Part shown: piece after piece, positions 19,789 through 29,774 of the stretch | Numbering within the stretch: the stretch's first letter is position 1 | Layout of the letters: each line of letters begins with the position of its first letter | Assembly: GCF_037477895.1 (NCBI RefSeq) | Contig: NZ_CP132745.1 | Location: 434,001 to 498,000, forward strand | From: Mycetohabitans endofungorum | GTDB taxonomy: Bacteria > Pseudomonadota > Gammaproteobacteria > Burkholderiales > Burkholderiaceae | Length of the DNA stretch: 64,000 nt | Reading direction: 5' to 3' | Translations under genes and position numbers: made by a program | The notes under the pieces: model-generated | Told to the model about the DNA's origin: nothing | Database searches by the model: none | What the model saw: only the letters and a program-made list of their open reading frames with translations

Positions 19789-20109
19789 CACGCCCTCCTT
19801 CGAACGGGTGGATAGAACAATGCACGCCCATACTGACCATCGCGCGCGACTTCTCCTCACTATAGCGGCGCTGAATAAAAGTATCGAGCAGCGCGTCCGA
19901 TACATTCGGACAATACATGAGGCAGGATCGGCCAACATTGCCCAAGCTCACACGCGCTGCGCGCGTCAGCATGCTGCATCGGCGCAATCACCCGTTACAC
20001 CTTCAGGCGTTTGCATACAACCGTGATGTACGCGCCGTCCTGAGCCGTTGTTCTACGGAAAGGCGCCGTCTTTACGCCGGTGCCCCGACTAATTCACAGG
20101 AGAATTCGC

Positions 20110-20344
20110 ATGGAATATGCCATCCCGACGATTCAGCGCCTGCGCGCGCTCGTGCTCACCGCAGCCGTACCCGCCGCGCTTGCCGCGTGCGTGGTGGAGC
20201 CCGCACGCCCGCCGCAACCGGCCCCCGTCGTGGAGATGGTACCGGGCGGTCCCATGCCGGGATACCATTGGACTAAGGGCCACTATCGTGTGGGACTACG
20301 ATCACTGGAAATGGGTGCGCGGACACTGGGCGCCCAATGATTAA
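20110..20344 (+). pseudogene. Frameshifted YXW-GHW lipoprotein
   Basis: The ATG at 20110 (AGGAGAATTCGC upstream) opens a lipoprotein with a hydrophobic signal and lipobox LAAC (Cys27), then a Pro-rich linker and PGYHWTKGHY. At about 20288 the frame breaks: the intended continuation VWDYDHWKWVRGHWAPND lies one base ahead and ends at a TAA at 20342-20344. In the original frame 16 unrelated residues follow to a TGA at 20338-20340. Removing one base in CACTATCGTG restores the typical repeated W-x-x-GHW pattern of this small outer-membrane lipoprotein family. Confidence 0.65.
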
Positions 20345-20473
20345 TCTTCTTGCTTTTCGCGTGTTAGTGGCTACGATCATTCAATTAGGGCTGGCAGCCC
20401 GCCCAGCCCTGGATGATGCGCCGTGGCGCGGCCGTGCGCACCGCCCCCGTCCGCGCCACGCGGGGAGCCTATC

Positions 20474-20782
20474 ATGGAGATCATTTTCGTCAATACACCG
20501 CCGGAATTCCGCGACTGGAATCTGACCGTGGGGTTCACCGCGAAGGTCGATGACCGACAAGTCGATTGCTCGATCTCGGCAGAAGCGCTCAAGGACCATT
20601 TCGGCGCGGAGTCAACCGATCCGGGCGACCTGTTGGCGGCGTTCGACCGGCACCGCGCGGCGATCGAGCATGCCGCATGTAACGTGCTTCAAGGTTCGGG
20701 TTTCAACGAGATCTTGTTGCGTAGCGGCTACCTGCGCTTCCAGCAATGCCGCGAAGCGGCACGCGCGACACAGTGTGGCTGA
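20474..20782 (+). CDS. DUF1488 family protein
   Basis: A small soluble protein of 102 residues. It matches the DUF1488 pattern: an N-terminal strand with PPEFRDWNLTVGFTAKVDDRQVDCSISAEALKDHFG followed by an amphipathic helix (LLAAFDRHRAAIEHAA). Function is unknown in the family. The start at 20474 is preceded by GGGGAGCC. The next small gene begins 90 bp downstream on the same strand, so both may share a transcript. Confidence 0.85.
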   Translation: MEIIFVNTPPEFRDWNLTVGFTAKVDDRQVDCSISAEALKDHFGAESTDPGDLLAAFDRHRAAIEHAACNVLQGSGFNEILLRSGYLRFQQCREAARATQCG

Positions 20783-20871
20783 CGCCGCGCCTCTATCACG
20801 TTGGTTACGCCGGATCACCGGTCACGGTCGAGGTCAAACGGTGTCTGTGCGCAACCGCGAAGGAGCACACG

Positions 20872-21231
20872 ATGCGCTTGACAATCCTAGTTAACGGTAG
20901 CGACCCGCAGACTCGCGACGACCTCGCGGTGTTGTGGCCCGATATTGACGAACGCGTCTGGTCACGGGAATCGCACAGTGGCATCGATCTGCCGTCATGG
21001 GGACGGCTGCGCGATGAGGACGACACGATGCTGCTGTGCGGCCCCGAGGAAAACGCCCCACTGTGCACGCTGCACGGCTTGCGCTTCGGGCGTGGCGTGC
21101 GCGCCGCGATCGAGCATGGCGCCGCCGCCTGGGTCAGCCTCCGCAGCGGTGAGCCCGTGGACGGCCGCTGGCACCTGCAGACGGTCAACTGCGAAGCCGA
21201 ACCGGCCGAGCCCAGCGAATTGCGCCACTAA
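20872..21231 (+). CDS. DUF3564-like small protein
   Basis: A soluble protein of 119 residues resembling the Burkholderia-restricted DUF3564 family: MRLTILVNGSDP, VLWPDIDERVWSRE, LPSWGRLRDEDDT, LCGPEENAPLCTLHGL. Function is unknown. AAGGAG lies 7 nt upstream of the ATG. It converges with hpnL, whose stop is 11 bp away. Confidence 0.75.
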   Translation: MRLTILVNGSDPQTRDDLAVLWPDIDERVWSRESHSGIDLPSWGRLRDEDDTMLLCGPEENAPLCTLHGLRFGRGVRAAIEHGAAAWVSLRSGEPVDGRWHLQTVNCEAEPAEPSELRH

Positions 21232-21241
21232 CGGCGTTGCG

Positions 21242-22303
21242 TCAGCGACGCACCAACGACACGGAAACTGCGGCAGCACGGCGCGCCCGCCGTCGCAGCC
21301 GTTGCTGCACCCGCCAACGACGGCGCAATGGCTCACCGATGGTCCGATGTGCACGCCAGGACTCCGCGAGCTGCCATGACGCAAGCGCCAGGCCGCTGAA
21401 CACGACCTCGCGCATGCGCTTGGTCACCGCCAGCGACATCGCGGTCGCCGCATCGATCCCCAGCATCTGCGCCAGCACGAGCACCGCCGCCTCTTGCACC
21501 CCAAGACCGGCCGGCACGATGAACGCGGCGTGGCGTACCGCCTGGGTCAGCGCCTCGATAGCCAGCGCCGCGCCGATCGATACGGGATGACCCAGCAGCG
21601 CCAATGCCCAATACGTTTCCAGTGCGCCGATCACGTAGCCGGCCAATTGCCATGCGAACGCTGACGCCAACGTCGCCGCACGCGTAAGCACCGCGTCGAT
21701 GCGGCAATCCAATGCGGCGCCATCGACGCCGGCCAGCAACCGGTGACCAGCCCCAAACAATCGTTTCGCGAAACGGTCGAGCTTATCGAACAAGCCGCCG
21801 CGTCGCAACAACACCACGCACACGATCGGTATCGGCAACGACAATACGAGGCCGACGACAATCGGGGTCAGCGAACCGTGGTGCGAAGCCTGCAAAAAGA
21901 TCAGCACGATGCCCAGCACCGAGAACACGTACTGGACCGCGATCGTGGTCAGCACCTCGACAACCACCGACACGGCCACCAGGCTCGCATCGTTGACGCG
22001 CCACGCGGCCAGCCGGATACCGACCAGTTCACCGCCGATGCCCGCGGACGGCAGCATCCGAGACACGGCTTCGCGCACGGTCGCTGCCCAGGTCAGGAAC
22101 AGCAGCGACGCACGTCGCTCTAGCAGGATTCGCCATGCTTGCGCATCGAATGCAAGCGGCACGATGTGAAATGGCACCAGCCATAACAACGCAAAGCCCG
22201 CCTGCGACAGCGGCTGGCTCACGTCATGCACGCCCTCATGCCACAGCAACGCGACGAAGATCGCGATGCCCAGAGGCCAACTCAGTGCGCGCAGCAACTT
22301 CAT
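21242..22303 (-). CDS. hpnL: Hopanoid-associated membrane protein HpnL (LPG-synthase/UPF0104 fold)
   Basis: A polytopic membrane protein of about 353 residues related to the transmembrane domain of lysylphosphatidylglycerol synthases. Features include PLGIAIFVALLWHEG at the N-terminus, PSAGIGGELVGIRLA, and late motifs AFIVPAGLGVQEAAVLVLAQMLG and SLAVTKRMREVVFSGLAL. In hopanoid clusters HpnL is thought to take part in transport or handling of hopanoids or their precursors. The start ATG at 22303 overlaps the hpnK stop as ATGA, so translation is coupled. Last gene of hpnIJKL. Confidence 0.88.
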   Translation of the reverse strand: MKLLRALSWPLGIAIFVALLWHEGVHDVSQPLSQAGFALLWLVPFHIVPLAFDAQAWRILLERRASLLFLTWAATVREAVSRMLPSAGIGGELVGIRLAAWRVNDASLVAVSVVVEVLTTIAVQYVFSVLGIVLIFLQASHHGSLTPIVVGLVLSLPIPIVCVVLLRRGGLFDKLDRFAKRLFGAGHRLLAGVDGAALDCRIDAVLTRAATLASAFAWQLAGYVIGALETYWALALLGHPVSIGAALAIEALTQAVRHAAFIVPAGLGVQEAAVLVLAQMLGIDAATAMSLAVTKRMREVVFSGLALASWQLAESWRAHRTIGEPLRRRWRVQQRLRRRARRAAAVSVSLVRR

Positions 22304-23157
22304 GCGAGTGCCTCGCGATTCGTGCCGGCCCGGGCTGGCAGCACATCGCGGAAACCGCCGCACCGCACGTTCGCCGCTGCCAGCGCCGCGGCAACACACG
22401 GCGACAGCAGCGCGTCGAGTTCATCCGCATGGCGGTAATCGCGCATCGACGGCGTGATGGCCTCCTCGCCCGGCACGGCCGGATGCAGATAGATCTCGCC
22501 GACCCCGGGCGGCAGATGCGCGATAGCCGCGAGCAGCGCGGCCTCGTCCATCTGACCACTGCGGGCAATGCCCACTACGTAATCGTTGTACGCGATCCCG
22601 GCACGCCGCAGCCGCGACTGGACCAGCGCGATCCACGGCCGCAGCAGCAGCGGCGCGTCAGCCTCTCGCGGCAGCCGCATCGCGTGCATGCCGTAATCGC
22701 GGCCGATTTTGACAATCAGCGACAAGACGGTCGGGTGCAGGTGGAAATGCTTGTGCGTATTGACGTGGTCCAGCGTCAAGCCAGTCGCCGCGAACGCGTC
22801 GAACTGCGCGCGGATCTCGCGGGCCAGTTGCCGGCGCACATGCGGCAGGAAAAAGAACCGGGCCCCATCGCGCGCCATCGTATTGCCAAACCGGCCGTGG
22901 GCGTCGACCAGGGACGCGATGCGCTCACGCGGCAGCATCGCATTGCCGTCGGCCAGCACCAGATGCAAGCCGACACGCAGCGACGGCATCCGACGCGCAC
23001 GCTCGAGCGCATCGCGCGCGGCTGGCGCGGCCACCATTAGGCTTGCCGCATTCAAGATGCCATCGCGATGCGCGCGCTCGACCGCCTCGTTCACGCGCGG
23101 ATGCAGCCCGAAGTCGTCGGCGGTAACGATCAATGCGCGGGCCGGCGACTGTGTCAC
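22300..23157 (-). CDS. hpnK: Hopanoid N-acetylglucosamine deacetylase HpnK (YdjC/ChbG-like)
   Basis: A carbohydrate deacetylase of about 285 residues. In Burkholderia cenocepacia HpnK is reported to deacetylate BHT-N-acetylglucosamine to BHT-glucosamine. Metal-binding features of the YdjC fold are visible: TADDFG (Asp14-Asp15), GLHLVLADG (His65) and the His-rich HVNTHKHFHLHP (131-142). The start is GTG at 23157, overlapping the hpnJ stop as GTGA; the frame runs 33 codons further upstream, but that part lies inside hpnJ. Confidence 0.92.
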   Translation of the reverse strand: MTQSPARALIVTADDFGLHPRVNEAVERAHRDGILNAASLMVAAPAARDALERARRMPSLRVGLHLVLADGNAMLPRERIASLVDAHGRFGNTMARDGARFFFLPHVRRQLAREIRAQFDAFAATGLTLDHVNTHKHFHLHPTVLSLIVKIGRDYGMHAMRLPREADAPLLLRPWIALVQSRLRRAGIAYNDYVVGIARSGQMDEAALLAAIAHLPPGVGEIYLHPAVPGEEAITPSMRDYRHADELDALLSPCVAAALAAANVRCGGFRDVLPARAGTNREALA

Positions 23158-24575
23158 GCCTCGCGTGCTCGTAGGAAACGGAAGAACTCGACCCCCTCGC
23201 GCAGCCGGCGCTTCATCATTTCCCAGCTCGTTAGCATCTCCCGCACGATCTCCCATATTTTTGACGGCCGGAAATAGAACCGCTTATAGAACTCCTCGAG
23301 GCCGTGATAGATGTCCTCGCGCGACAGATGCGGGTAACCGATCGCCGCCAACTGCACGCCCTCGTGGCTGACCAGGTTGATAACCTTGTTTTCCTCCAGC
23401 CAACCGTTCTCGACGGCCTGCTTGTACAGTGTCGTTCCGGGGTACGGCGCAGCCAGCGACACCTGGATCGTATGCGGGTTGATCTCCTTCGCATACGCAA
23501 TGGTTTTTTGAATCGTCTCGCGCGTTTCCCCGGGCAGACCGAGGATGAACGTGCCGTGAATCTTGATGCCCAGCTTGCGGCAGTCCTCACTGAAACGGCG
23601 TGCGATATCGGTGCGCAATCCCTTCTTGATGTTCAGCAAGATCTGATCGTCGCCAGACTCGTAGCCGACCAGCAACAGCCGCAGACCGTTCTCCTTCATA
23701 ATCTTCAGCGTCGAATACGGCACGTTCGCCTTGGCATTGCACGACCACGTGACACCGAGCTTGCCGAGCCCGCGCGCGATTGCCTCCACGCGCGGCTTGA
23801 AGTCGGTGAACGTGTCGTCGTCGAACATGATCTCCTTGACTTCAGGCATGTTGTCGCGAATCCACTTCACTTCCTCCAGCACATTCTCGACCGAGCGTAC
23901 CCGATAGCGATGCCCACCGACCGTTTGTGGCCACAGGCAGAACGTGCAGCGCGAGCGGCAGCCACGGCCGGTATAGATCGACACGTACGGATGCTTCAGG
24001 TAGCCGATGAAATAGTTGTCGATCTTCAGGTCGCGCTTGTAGATAGGCGCCACGAACGGCAACTCGTCCATGTTCTCGATCATCGGTCGCGGTGGATTGT
24101 GCTCGATCGAGCCATCGGCCAGCCGGTACGACAGGCCGGTGACGTCCTTCAACGGCCGGCCTTCGGCGACTTCCTTGCACGTATAGTCGAACTCCTCGCG
24201 GCCGACCCAGTCGATCGCCGCACTCGCGCTGAGCGAGCCATGCGGATCGACCGCCACTTTCGCGCCAACCATGCCAATCATCACCGACGGCTTGCGCTCC
24301 TTGAGCTTCTGCGCAAACAACGCGTCGGTTGGGAACGACGGCGTGCTCGTGTGGATAACGACCAGGTCATAGCCTTGCGCGATATCAAGCGTCGCCTCGA
24401 CCGATAGGCCGTCAGCCGGCGCATCGAGCACGCGGCTGCCCGGCACCATCGCAGCGGGCTGCGCGAGCCACGTCGGGTACCAGAACGAGCGTATTTCGCG
24501 CTTGGCCTGATAGCGTGATCCGGCGCCGCCGTCAAAACCGTCAAACGACGGAGCCTGCAAGAAAAGCGTCTTCAT
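23154..24575 (-). CDS. hpnJ: Hopanoid radical SAM protein HpnJ
   Basis: A B12-domain/radical-SAM enzyme of 473 residues. HpnJ is needed to convert the glucosamine head group of bacteriohopanetetrol to the cyclitol ether, a ring contraction. A cobalamin-binding-like N-terminal domain (about 1-170) precedes the radical SAM core, with the [4Fe-4S] ligands Cys206, Cys210 and Cys213 in GRGCRSRCTFC, then EIMFDDDTFT and GTFILGLPGET. The start at 24575 lies 83 bp downstream of the hpnI stop. Confidence 0.95.
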   Translation of the reverse strand: MKTLFLQAPSFDGFDGGAGSRYQAKREIRSFWYPTWLAQPAAMVPGSRVLDAPADGLSVEATLDIAQGYDLVVIHTSTPSFPTDALFAQKLKERKPSVMIGMVGAKVAVDPHGSLSASAAIDWVGREEFDYTCKEVAEGRPLKDVTGLSYRLADGSIEHNPPRPMIENMDELPFVAPIYKRDLKIDNYFIGYLKHPYVSIYTGRGCRSRCTFCLWPQTVGGHRYRVRSVENVLEEVKWIRDNMPEVKEIMFDDDTFTDFKPRVEAIARGLGKLGVTWSCNAKANVPYSTLKIMKENGLRLLLVGYESGDDQILLNIKKGLRTDIARRFSEDCRKLGIKIHGTFILGLPGETRETIQKTIAYAKEINPHTIQVSLAAPYPGTTLYKQAVENGWLEENKVINLVSHEGVQLAAIGYPHLSREDIYHGLEEFYKRFYFRPSKIWEIVREMLTSWEMMKRRLREGVEFFRFLRAREA

Positions 24576-24657
24576 TTAGTCAAATGCTCCGCAATGTGCG
24601 ATGAACGCCGCACCCGTTCCCCAAAACCATGGCCTTGATCCGTCGGGCCGCGCGCCA

Positions 24658-25917
24658 CTACAGCGACTCACGTTTGCGCGACGGTAATGGCGTGCCGACC
24701 AGCGGCACGCGCGAGCCGCGCCAGTATACGTGCGAGCCGACCGCAGCGCTCAACCATTGGCCCAACAACAACATGTCGCGCAACGGCACCAGCGGCACAT
24801 CGCGCAGGAAGGCGCGCACGGTGCGCGCGCCGTGGTCCCGAACCACCTCGCCGGTGATGTAGATGCCACGCCAGTGCAGCACTAGCCGCGCGAGCAAACC
24901 GATGCCGGCCAGCACCGCGGCAACGCCGCTCAACAGCGTCTGGGACGCGGGCCGGGCCAGCGCGAGTGCGGCAGCCACGGTCAACCACGGCGATGTGAAC
25001 GTGACGAACAGGAAACCGAAACCGAGCGGATTGATCGAGCGGATCGTGCGCAACCAACGCGTTTCACGCCGCCACAGCGCACTGAAATGCGACTCCGCGA
25101 CGTCGGTGGACACGGTGATGTCGGACAACACCGTCGCGAGCCCAATTTCGCGTGCGTGCTCGGCCAACCAATAATCGTCCGCAAGGCAGTTCTTCAACCG
25201 CTGGAAACCGCCAATTGTATCAAGGGTCTGCCGCCGCAGCGCCAGCGTCGAGCCGAAACCGAAGCGGGTCGATCCGCCAGCATGCGCGACCCGCACCGAT
25301 GGCGCGAACCAGTCGTTGACAAACATCGCGCCGAGCCGCGTCCACCACGGACCGACGCCGTGTGCCCGGTACAGGCACGTGACCACGCCCACAGCCGGAT
25401 CGGCCAGCGGCGCGCACACCGAGGCCAGATAATGCGGCTCCACCGCGATATCGCTGTCGGCAAGGACAATCGTATCGTAGCGGGCGTGTGCAGCCAGGTT
25501 GATCAAATTGCTGACCTTCAGATTGCTGCCATGCACGTGCGGATCGACACACAGTCGGATGTCGCATGCCGGATAAGCCGCTTGCAGCCGTTCGACGACC
25601 GCGATTGCCGGATCGTTCGAGGAGTGAACGCCACAAAGCAATTCGAAGCACGGATGATCCTGCTCGCAGAACGTCGCGAGATTCTCGAACAGCCGCGGCT
25701 CTAGCCCACATAGCGGCTTGAGCACGCTGACCGACGCAAGCGGCGCGCCTAGCGCATTCAACCGTGCCTGATGCGAGGGTCGACGCCCGCGCAGCGACGC
25801 CGCTGCGGCGATCACGGCGTACAACACCGCCATGGCGGCGACGGTCACGATTAACCAGGACGCGAGATTTGCGATGACTGCCATCACACAGTATGACGCA
25901 TGCCACCTTAGCGACAT
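24658..25917 (-). CDS. hpnI: Hopanoid glycosyltransferase HpnI
   Basis: A membrane GT2-family glycosyltransferase of about 419 residues. HpnI adds N-acetylglucosamine to bacteriohopanetetrol, the first step of cyclitol-ether head-group formation. It has an N-terminal membrane helix (residues 13-42), the GT-A donor motif ADSD (DxD), the acceptor-site ADDYWLAEHAREIG, the processive-type RRETRWLR and C-terminal membrane segments. The start may instead be the ATG at 25884 (MAVIANLASW), since the first 11 residues are unlike a membrane anchor. First gene of the hpnI-J-K-L operon. Confidence 0.92.
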   Translation of the reverse strand: MSLRWHASYCVMAVIANLASWLIVTVAAMAVLYAVIAAAASLRGRRPSHQARLNALGAPLASVSVLKPLCGLEPRLFENLATFCEQDHPCFELLCGVHSSNDPAIAVVERLQAAYPACDIRLCVDPHVHGSNLKVSNLINLAAHARYDTIVLADSDIAVEPHYLASVCAPLADPAVGVVTCLYRAHGVGPWWTRLGAMFVNDWFAPSVRVAHAGGSTRFGFGSTLALRRQTLDTIGGFQRLKNCLADDYWLAEHAREIGLATVLSDITVSTDVAESHFSALWRRETRWLRTIRSINPLGFGFLFVTFTSPWLTVAAALALARPASQTLLSGVAAVLAGIGLLARLVLHWRGIYITGEVVRDHGARTVRAFLRDVPLVPLRDMLLLGQWLSAAVGSHVYWRGSRVPLVGTPLPSRKRESL

Positions 25918-27746
25918 GCGTCGTTTTCATTCATTCTTGCCAGCCCAAGCCGGGCCGGGACAACGTTAAAGTAATCAACCAAAGCAACATGAAAGGCTAT
26001 TTTCTGCTACATCAAGTGTACGCAGTATTCTGATGGCGTGCGCGTTCACCCATACTACCGACCGGATGCCGCGTTTTCCAGCCTTTGCCGCAGCCCCCGT
26101 TGCACCCCACGCAAGTCCGTTGGCGCGCCAGGCTCAAAAGCGAGTCCAGGATGATAACGACTCGATGTGATGGCAGCAACCGCGTCTTGACGAAAATCAC
26201 AAGCTCGCACACAACCACACAAAGACCCTTCGTCATCTTGGTGGGCCCTTCGTCCTTTTGTGGGCCTGCACCGGCGCCGGGTGTTGGCACCTGCGACGGG
26301 TCGACGCTTAATTTACCAAGCGCGAGACATTGAATCTGCGCATCAAATCCGAGGAGCGAAGCTTGATTGACCGGGCTGCGAGGGTTCGAGGCGTCGTTCA
26401 ACTACGATGTTCCATCGAGCAGCCCAAGCGCCGCTACATCGCACTGTGCGAGCAACTGCGCATCCTCGCGATCAAATCCAACTGCAGCGCTTCAATACGG
26501 ACGAGATCCGCGTTGGTGTGCTGGCTTTTATAGACACCGCAAAACAGCCCCTGCGCAACGATTGAAGGCAAACCAAAGTCTGTGAGCATGAGCTTGCAAC
26601 TGAGCAAGCATCGCGGGGCACCCTTTGAGAATTGAAATGATTGCATTTGCGCCGGACAAATATTTCATTGAACACATCCAATCCTGCTCACACCTGGTCG
26701 GCATACTGCTCGGTGATGGCCGTCTCAAACTCGGCGTCAAGCGGGCCAATCAGCGGCAAAAGTCAAGTCCAGTTCCTTGATTAGAAGCGAGGCGAGACAA
26801 GCCGAGCCAATGCGCGGCTAACCAAATCAATGTCTTTGCACCGGGTGCCGGAGATCATTAGAGGAGGAATTTGAAGTAACCATACCTGCAGGAATTTGGC
26901 TGGCCGCCGGGGGCAAAGCGCCCTGGCTCTAGCCGTCCTGCCCGATCGCAGCATGGGAGGACGTTGCCCATCGCATGACGCCGCCGCAGAGCAAGGCGAC
27001 TTTTCCGGCTGATTCAGCATTATATCGGCGCTCGACACGCTGCTTAATTTTTCTTAAATCTAAATTTAAGCCAATTTTTTACCCAATTATATCCACCTTC
27101 AGTCAACACAAATCAGCAAATTATTAATGATATTAAGCCTGAATAACATAAATAATTTTTCACCATGTGACATTGAGGTCTTTTCCATTACAATTTTGTC
27201 GGTTTGAATAAGCAAAAATTTCTTGGGATTCTTGCAATTCAAACCTATAGTGATTTGGCATCGTTACGAAAAACCGCGCGTAGTAGCGAATCTACGATCG
27301 TGCGCAGTGGTCCGGACAGAAAAAAGTAAGTCATTGGCAACAGCGATGGCTTGTCTCATGAAAGCAATATTTGGAGCGAACACAATGGCAAAGTACCTTA
27401 TCTTAAACTGGATCACATTGTTTTCATGCAATGTGCCTATTTTTCCCTGCTCATTTTTTCCCTGCTCATTCTGCTTTGAACCCGCCTCACTAGGTATAAG
27501 AAATTCTTAGCGCACCAACGTGGCAGCTTTAAAAAATGGTCTTTTCTTCAGCAACTAATATTCAGGCATGGTATGCCTTATACAATATCGAATACAAACA
27601 AACCAATATAGCAATAAGACAATATTATCGCAACGCCAAACGACTGCCCTTCGCTTATTTTCACCAAGGAAGGCTGACACAAATGATTCATGCAAATGAA
27701 AGTGCAATAAAGTTTTGATAGATAGACTATTGATGGAGGCTTCCAA
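25918..27746. other. Gene-poor region preceding the AT-rich island
   Basis: 1.8 kb without a recognisable gene. From 25.9 to 27.0 kb the base composition is near the local average, with only short frames. One minus-strand piece (26690-26760) reads LIGPLDAEFETAITEQYADQV before a stop and may be a remnant. From about 27050 the sequence turns strongly AT-rich. A 16-bp direct repeat containing TTTTCCCTGCTCATT occurs at about 27440-27470. It ends with GGAGG 7 nt before the gene at 27747. Promoters of that gene must lie here. Confidence 0.4.
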
Positions 27747-29774
27747 ATGAGTTACCTTGATTTTCCGCGCATTAATTTTTCAGGGAAGTTTCAAGCCAAT
27801 GTGTCAACTGTGAATAACGACGTGCGCTACTATGACAATGCAACCTTTAAAAAAAGGTATCAAAGCACTAGTGATGAAGACGTCAAATTAACCCCTACCA
27901 ACTGGAACCCAGAAGGAACGGGTATTTTTAGACTTTTGGACTGCAAAATCAACAGCGCTTGTTTGTGGGATGAAGAGAACCGCAAACCCAAGCCTATTAC
28001 TATTAATGATCAAGACCCAGATCCGATTATCGGAATGTCGCTAAACGATGCCAATCAGCAACCGCCAGCCAAGCTAGTAGACTTGGACCCTCAACATCAG
28101 CTTTCTTCAGAGATATGGGGGCTGCAAGTAAGGTTAACCGATAGTACTAATCAGACCATTTTTACTGGCGATATGATACCAGTAGCTTTTACGAATATTT
28201 GGAAAAGATGGAAAGAACAAAAGGGAAGTACGGCGTTTTCCGCTGACTATCAGTCAGTTATTGAAGTTAAAGAATGGCTTAAATTTAGTTGTAACTCTAA
28301 GGTCTTAGATCAATTATCTATTAACGAACCAGACAAACTTTCCATTCATTTTAGTCTTTATGGATACAATGAATTAAGCTCAGCATCTGTTCAGGACCCT
28401 AGTCGTGTTATTGGTTCTATTATTGGAACGATTGGCCCCTATTGCGAAAATGAGCCGAAGCACTTTGTAATGGGACGGCAGATGATAGCGGCCCCAGATC
28501 AAAAAACAGGCGACCCATTGAGTCCAGCTGGCGGAATATTTGGATACCAATGCAAAGTAGATAAAGAAAAAAATATACTTACCGCCGATTTTAGCCACTG
28601 CTTACCAATAAAAAAATCCGGAGGTGATTTCGAGATTGATGTGAGCTATGATTCTTTAGAAATTGCCACCAAATCCAACGAAATAATAATAGGAGAAATT
28701 AAATCTGAGGAATTTAAAAAACCGGATTGGTATGAAAAAACTGGTGGAATAATAGATTTTTTAATAGATTCGAAGTCAGTCAAAAAAATAGAAGTCGAAC
28801 CGCTTGTGTTACAAGGGCGTACTGGTGATGCAGCCCCACTGGAATTGGTTAACGAATCTTTAGCAGGCTTATATGTTCGTGCCGAGCGAAGCATTTTCCG
28901 CATCAATCCAGGAGATACAGAAACTGTAGATTTTTATGCGTCACGGTATGGAGCCCCCCTTTCCGACGCCGCTATTTCTATCTTCACGCTATCCGGTGCA
29001 GCTAATCCGATGGGGGGGACAGGCGGCGCTGATTATCCATTAGACCCGCCAGTCCCTATTCCCAAAATTGGTGTTCCTGAAGGTGTCCTTAGCTACTCAA
29101 GCCCCACTGCAATTCTTGGAGATCGACGTATAGGAGAGTTTCAATTCAAAACTAATACACAAGGATATGCTCAATTGCATATCCTTGCTTCAGAAAAAGG
29201 GCCGGGGAGTCCGCGTGGCTATGTTGACGGACAACTTTATGGTATTGGCTATAAGTTGCGAGACGAGCCACCAGGGTACATCCGCAATTTTTTAGAGTTT
29301 ATTGGTGTACTAGCTTTTGATTTTGAAGAAGTCAAAGCAAACCCTAATTGGTTTTCTGATATCCAACCCATCCTTCAACAATACAGCAATCTTTATCCTA
29401 TTATGAGTCGTTACGTCGTTGACCTAGGCGATTATGACGCCGTAGTAAATAAAAGGGAGATTCTTAAACTTGTTTTCTCCCTCCCGGAAAAAGATCCGAA
29501 CTATATGCCTATCCAGCGAGATCTATCGAGAAATAAGCGAAAAAACATTTTAAATTGGCTGAATTCTCCCATAAAGGGGGATCCGGCTGACTTTCCTAAA
29601 AATAACCAAGTTGTCTGGCAACAAACACCCCTTAATCCAGAAAAACTAATACCAGAAAAACCTAAGCAGAAAGGCCCAAAGCCATCCGGCACACCACAGC
29701 CTGACAGTAAAGCTGCTTTTGTAGCGCAATACCAGACCCGGCTGTTAAACGTAAAGCAAGGAGAAGAATCATGA
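27747..29774 (+). CDS. VioB/RebD-like N-terminal domain protein (split enzyme, part 1)
   Basis: A protein of 675 residues that aligns by eye (from memory) with the N-terminal two thirds of VioB. Shared elements are the opening MSYLDFPRINFSGKF (VioB: MSILDFPRIHFRG), LYVRAERS...FRINPG in the middle, and near the end YSNLYPIMSRYVVDLGD and NYMPIQRDLSRNKRKNILNWL (VioB: YYMPSTRELS...). VioB/RebD condense two oxidised tryptophan (indole-3-pyruvate imine) units; the role of this domain is unclear. The C-terminus is Pro/Lys-rich. There is no signal peptide. DNA is far AT-richer than the flanks, a sign of transfer. GGAGG precedes the ATG, and the stop overlaps the next start as ATGA. Confidence 0.8.
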   Translation: MSYLDFPRINFSGKFQANVSTVNNDVRYYDNATFKKRYQSTSDEDVKLTPTNWNPEGTGIFRLLDCKINSACLWDEENRKPKPITINDQDPDPIIGMSLNDANQQPPAKLVDLDPQHQLSSEIWGLQVRLTDSTNQTIFTGDMIPVAFTNIWKRWKEQKGSTAFSADYQSVIEVKEWLKFSCNSKVLDQLSINEPDKLSIHFSLYGYNELSSASVQDPSRVIGSIIGTIGPYCENEPKHFVMGRQMIAAPDQKTGDPLSPAGGIFGYQCKVDKEKNILTADFSHCLPIKKSGGDFEIDVSYDSLEIATKSNEIIIGEIKSEEFKKPDWYEKTGGIIDFLIDSKSVKKIEVEPLVLQGRTGDAAPLELVNESLAGLYVRAERSIFRINPGDTETVDFYASRYGAPLSDAAISIFTLSGAANPMGGTGGADYPLDPPVPIPKIGVPEGVLSYSSPTAILGDRRIGEFQFKTNTQGYAQLHILASEKGPGSPRGYVDGQLYGIGYKLRDEPPGYIRNFLEFIGVLAFDFEEVKANPNWFSDIQPILQQYSNLYPIMSRYVVDLGDYDAVVNKREILKLVFSLPEKDPNYMPIQRDLSRNKRKNILNWLNSPIKGDPADFPKNNQVVWQQTPLNPEKLIPEKPKQKGPKPSGTPQPDSKAAFVAQYQTRLLNVKQGEES

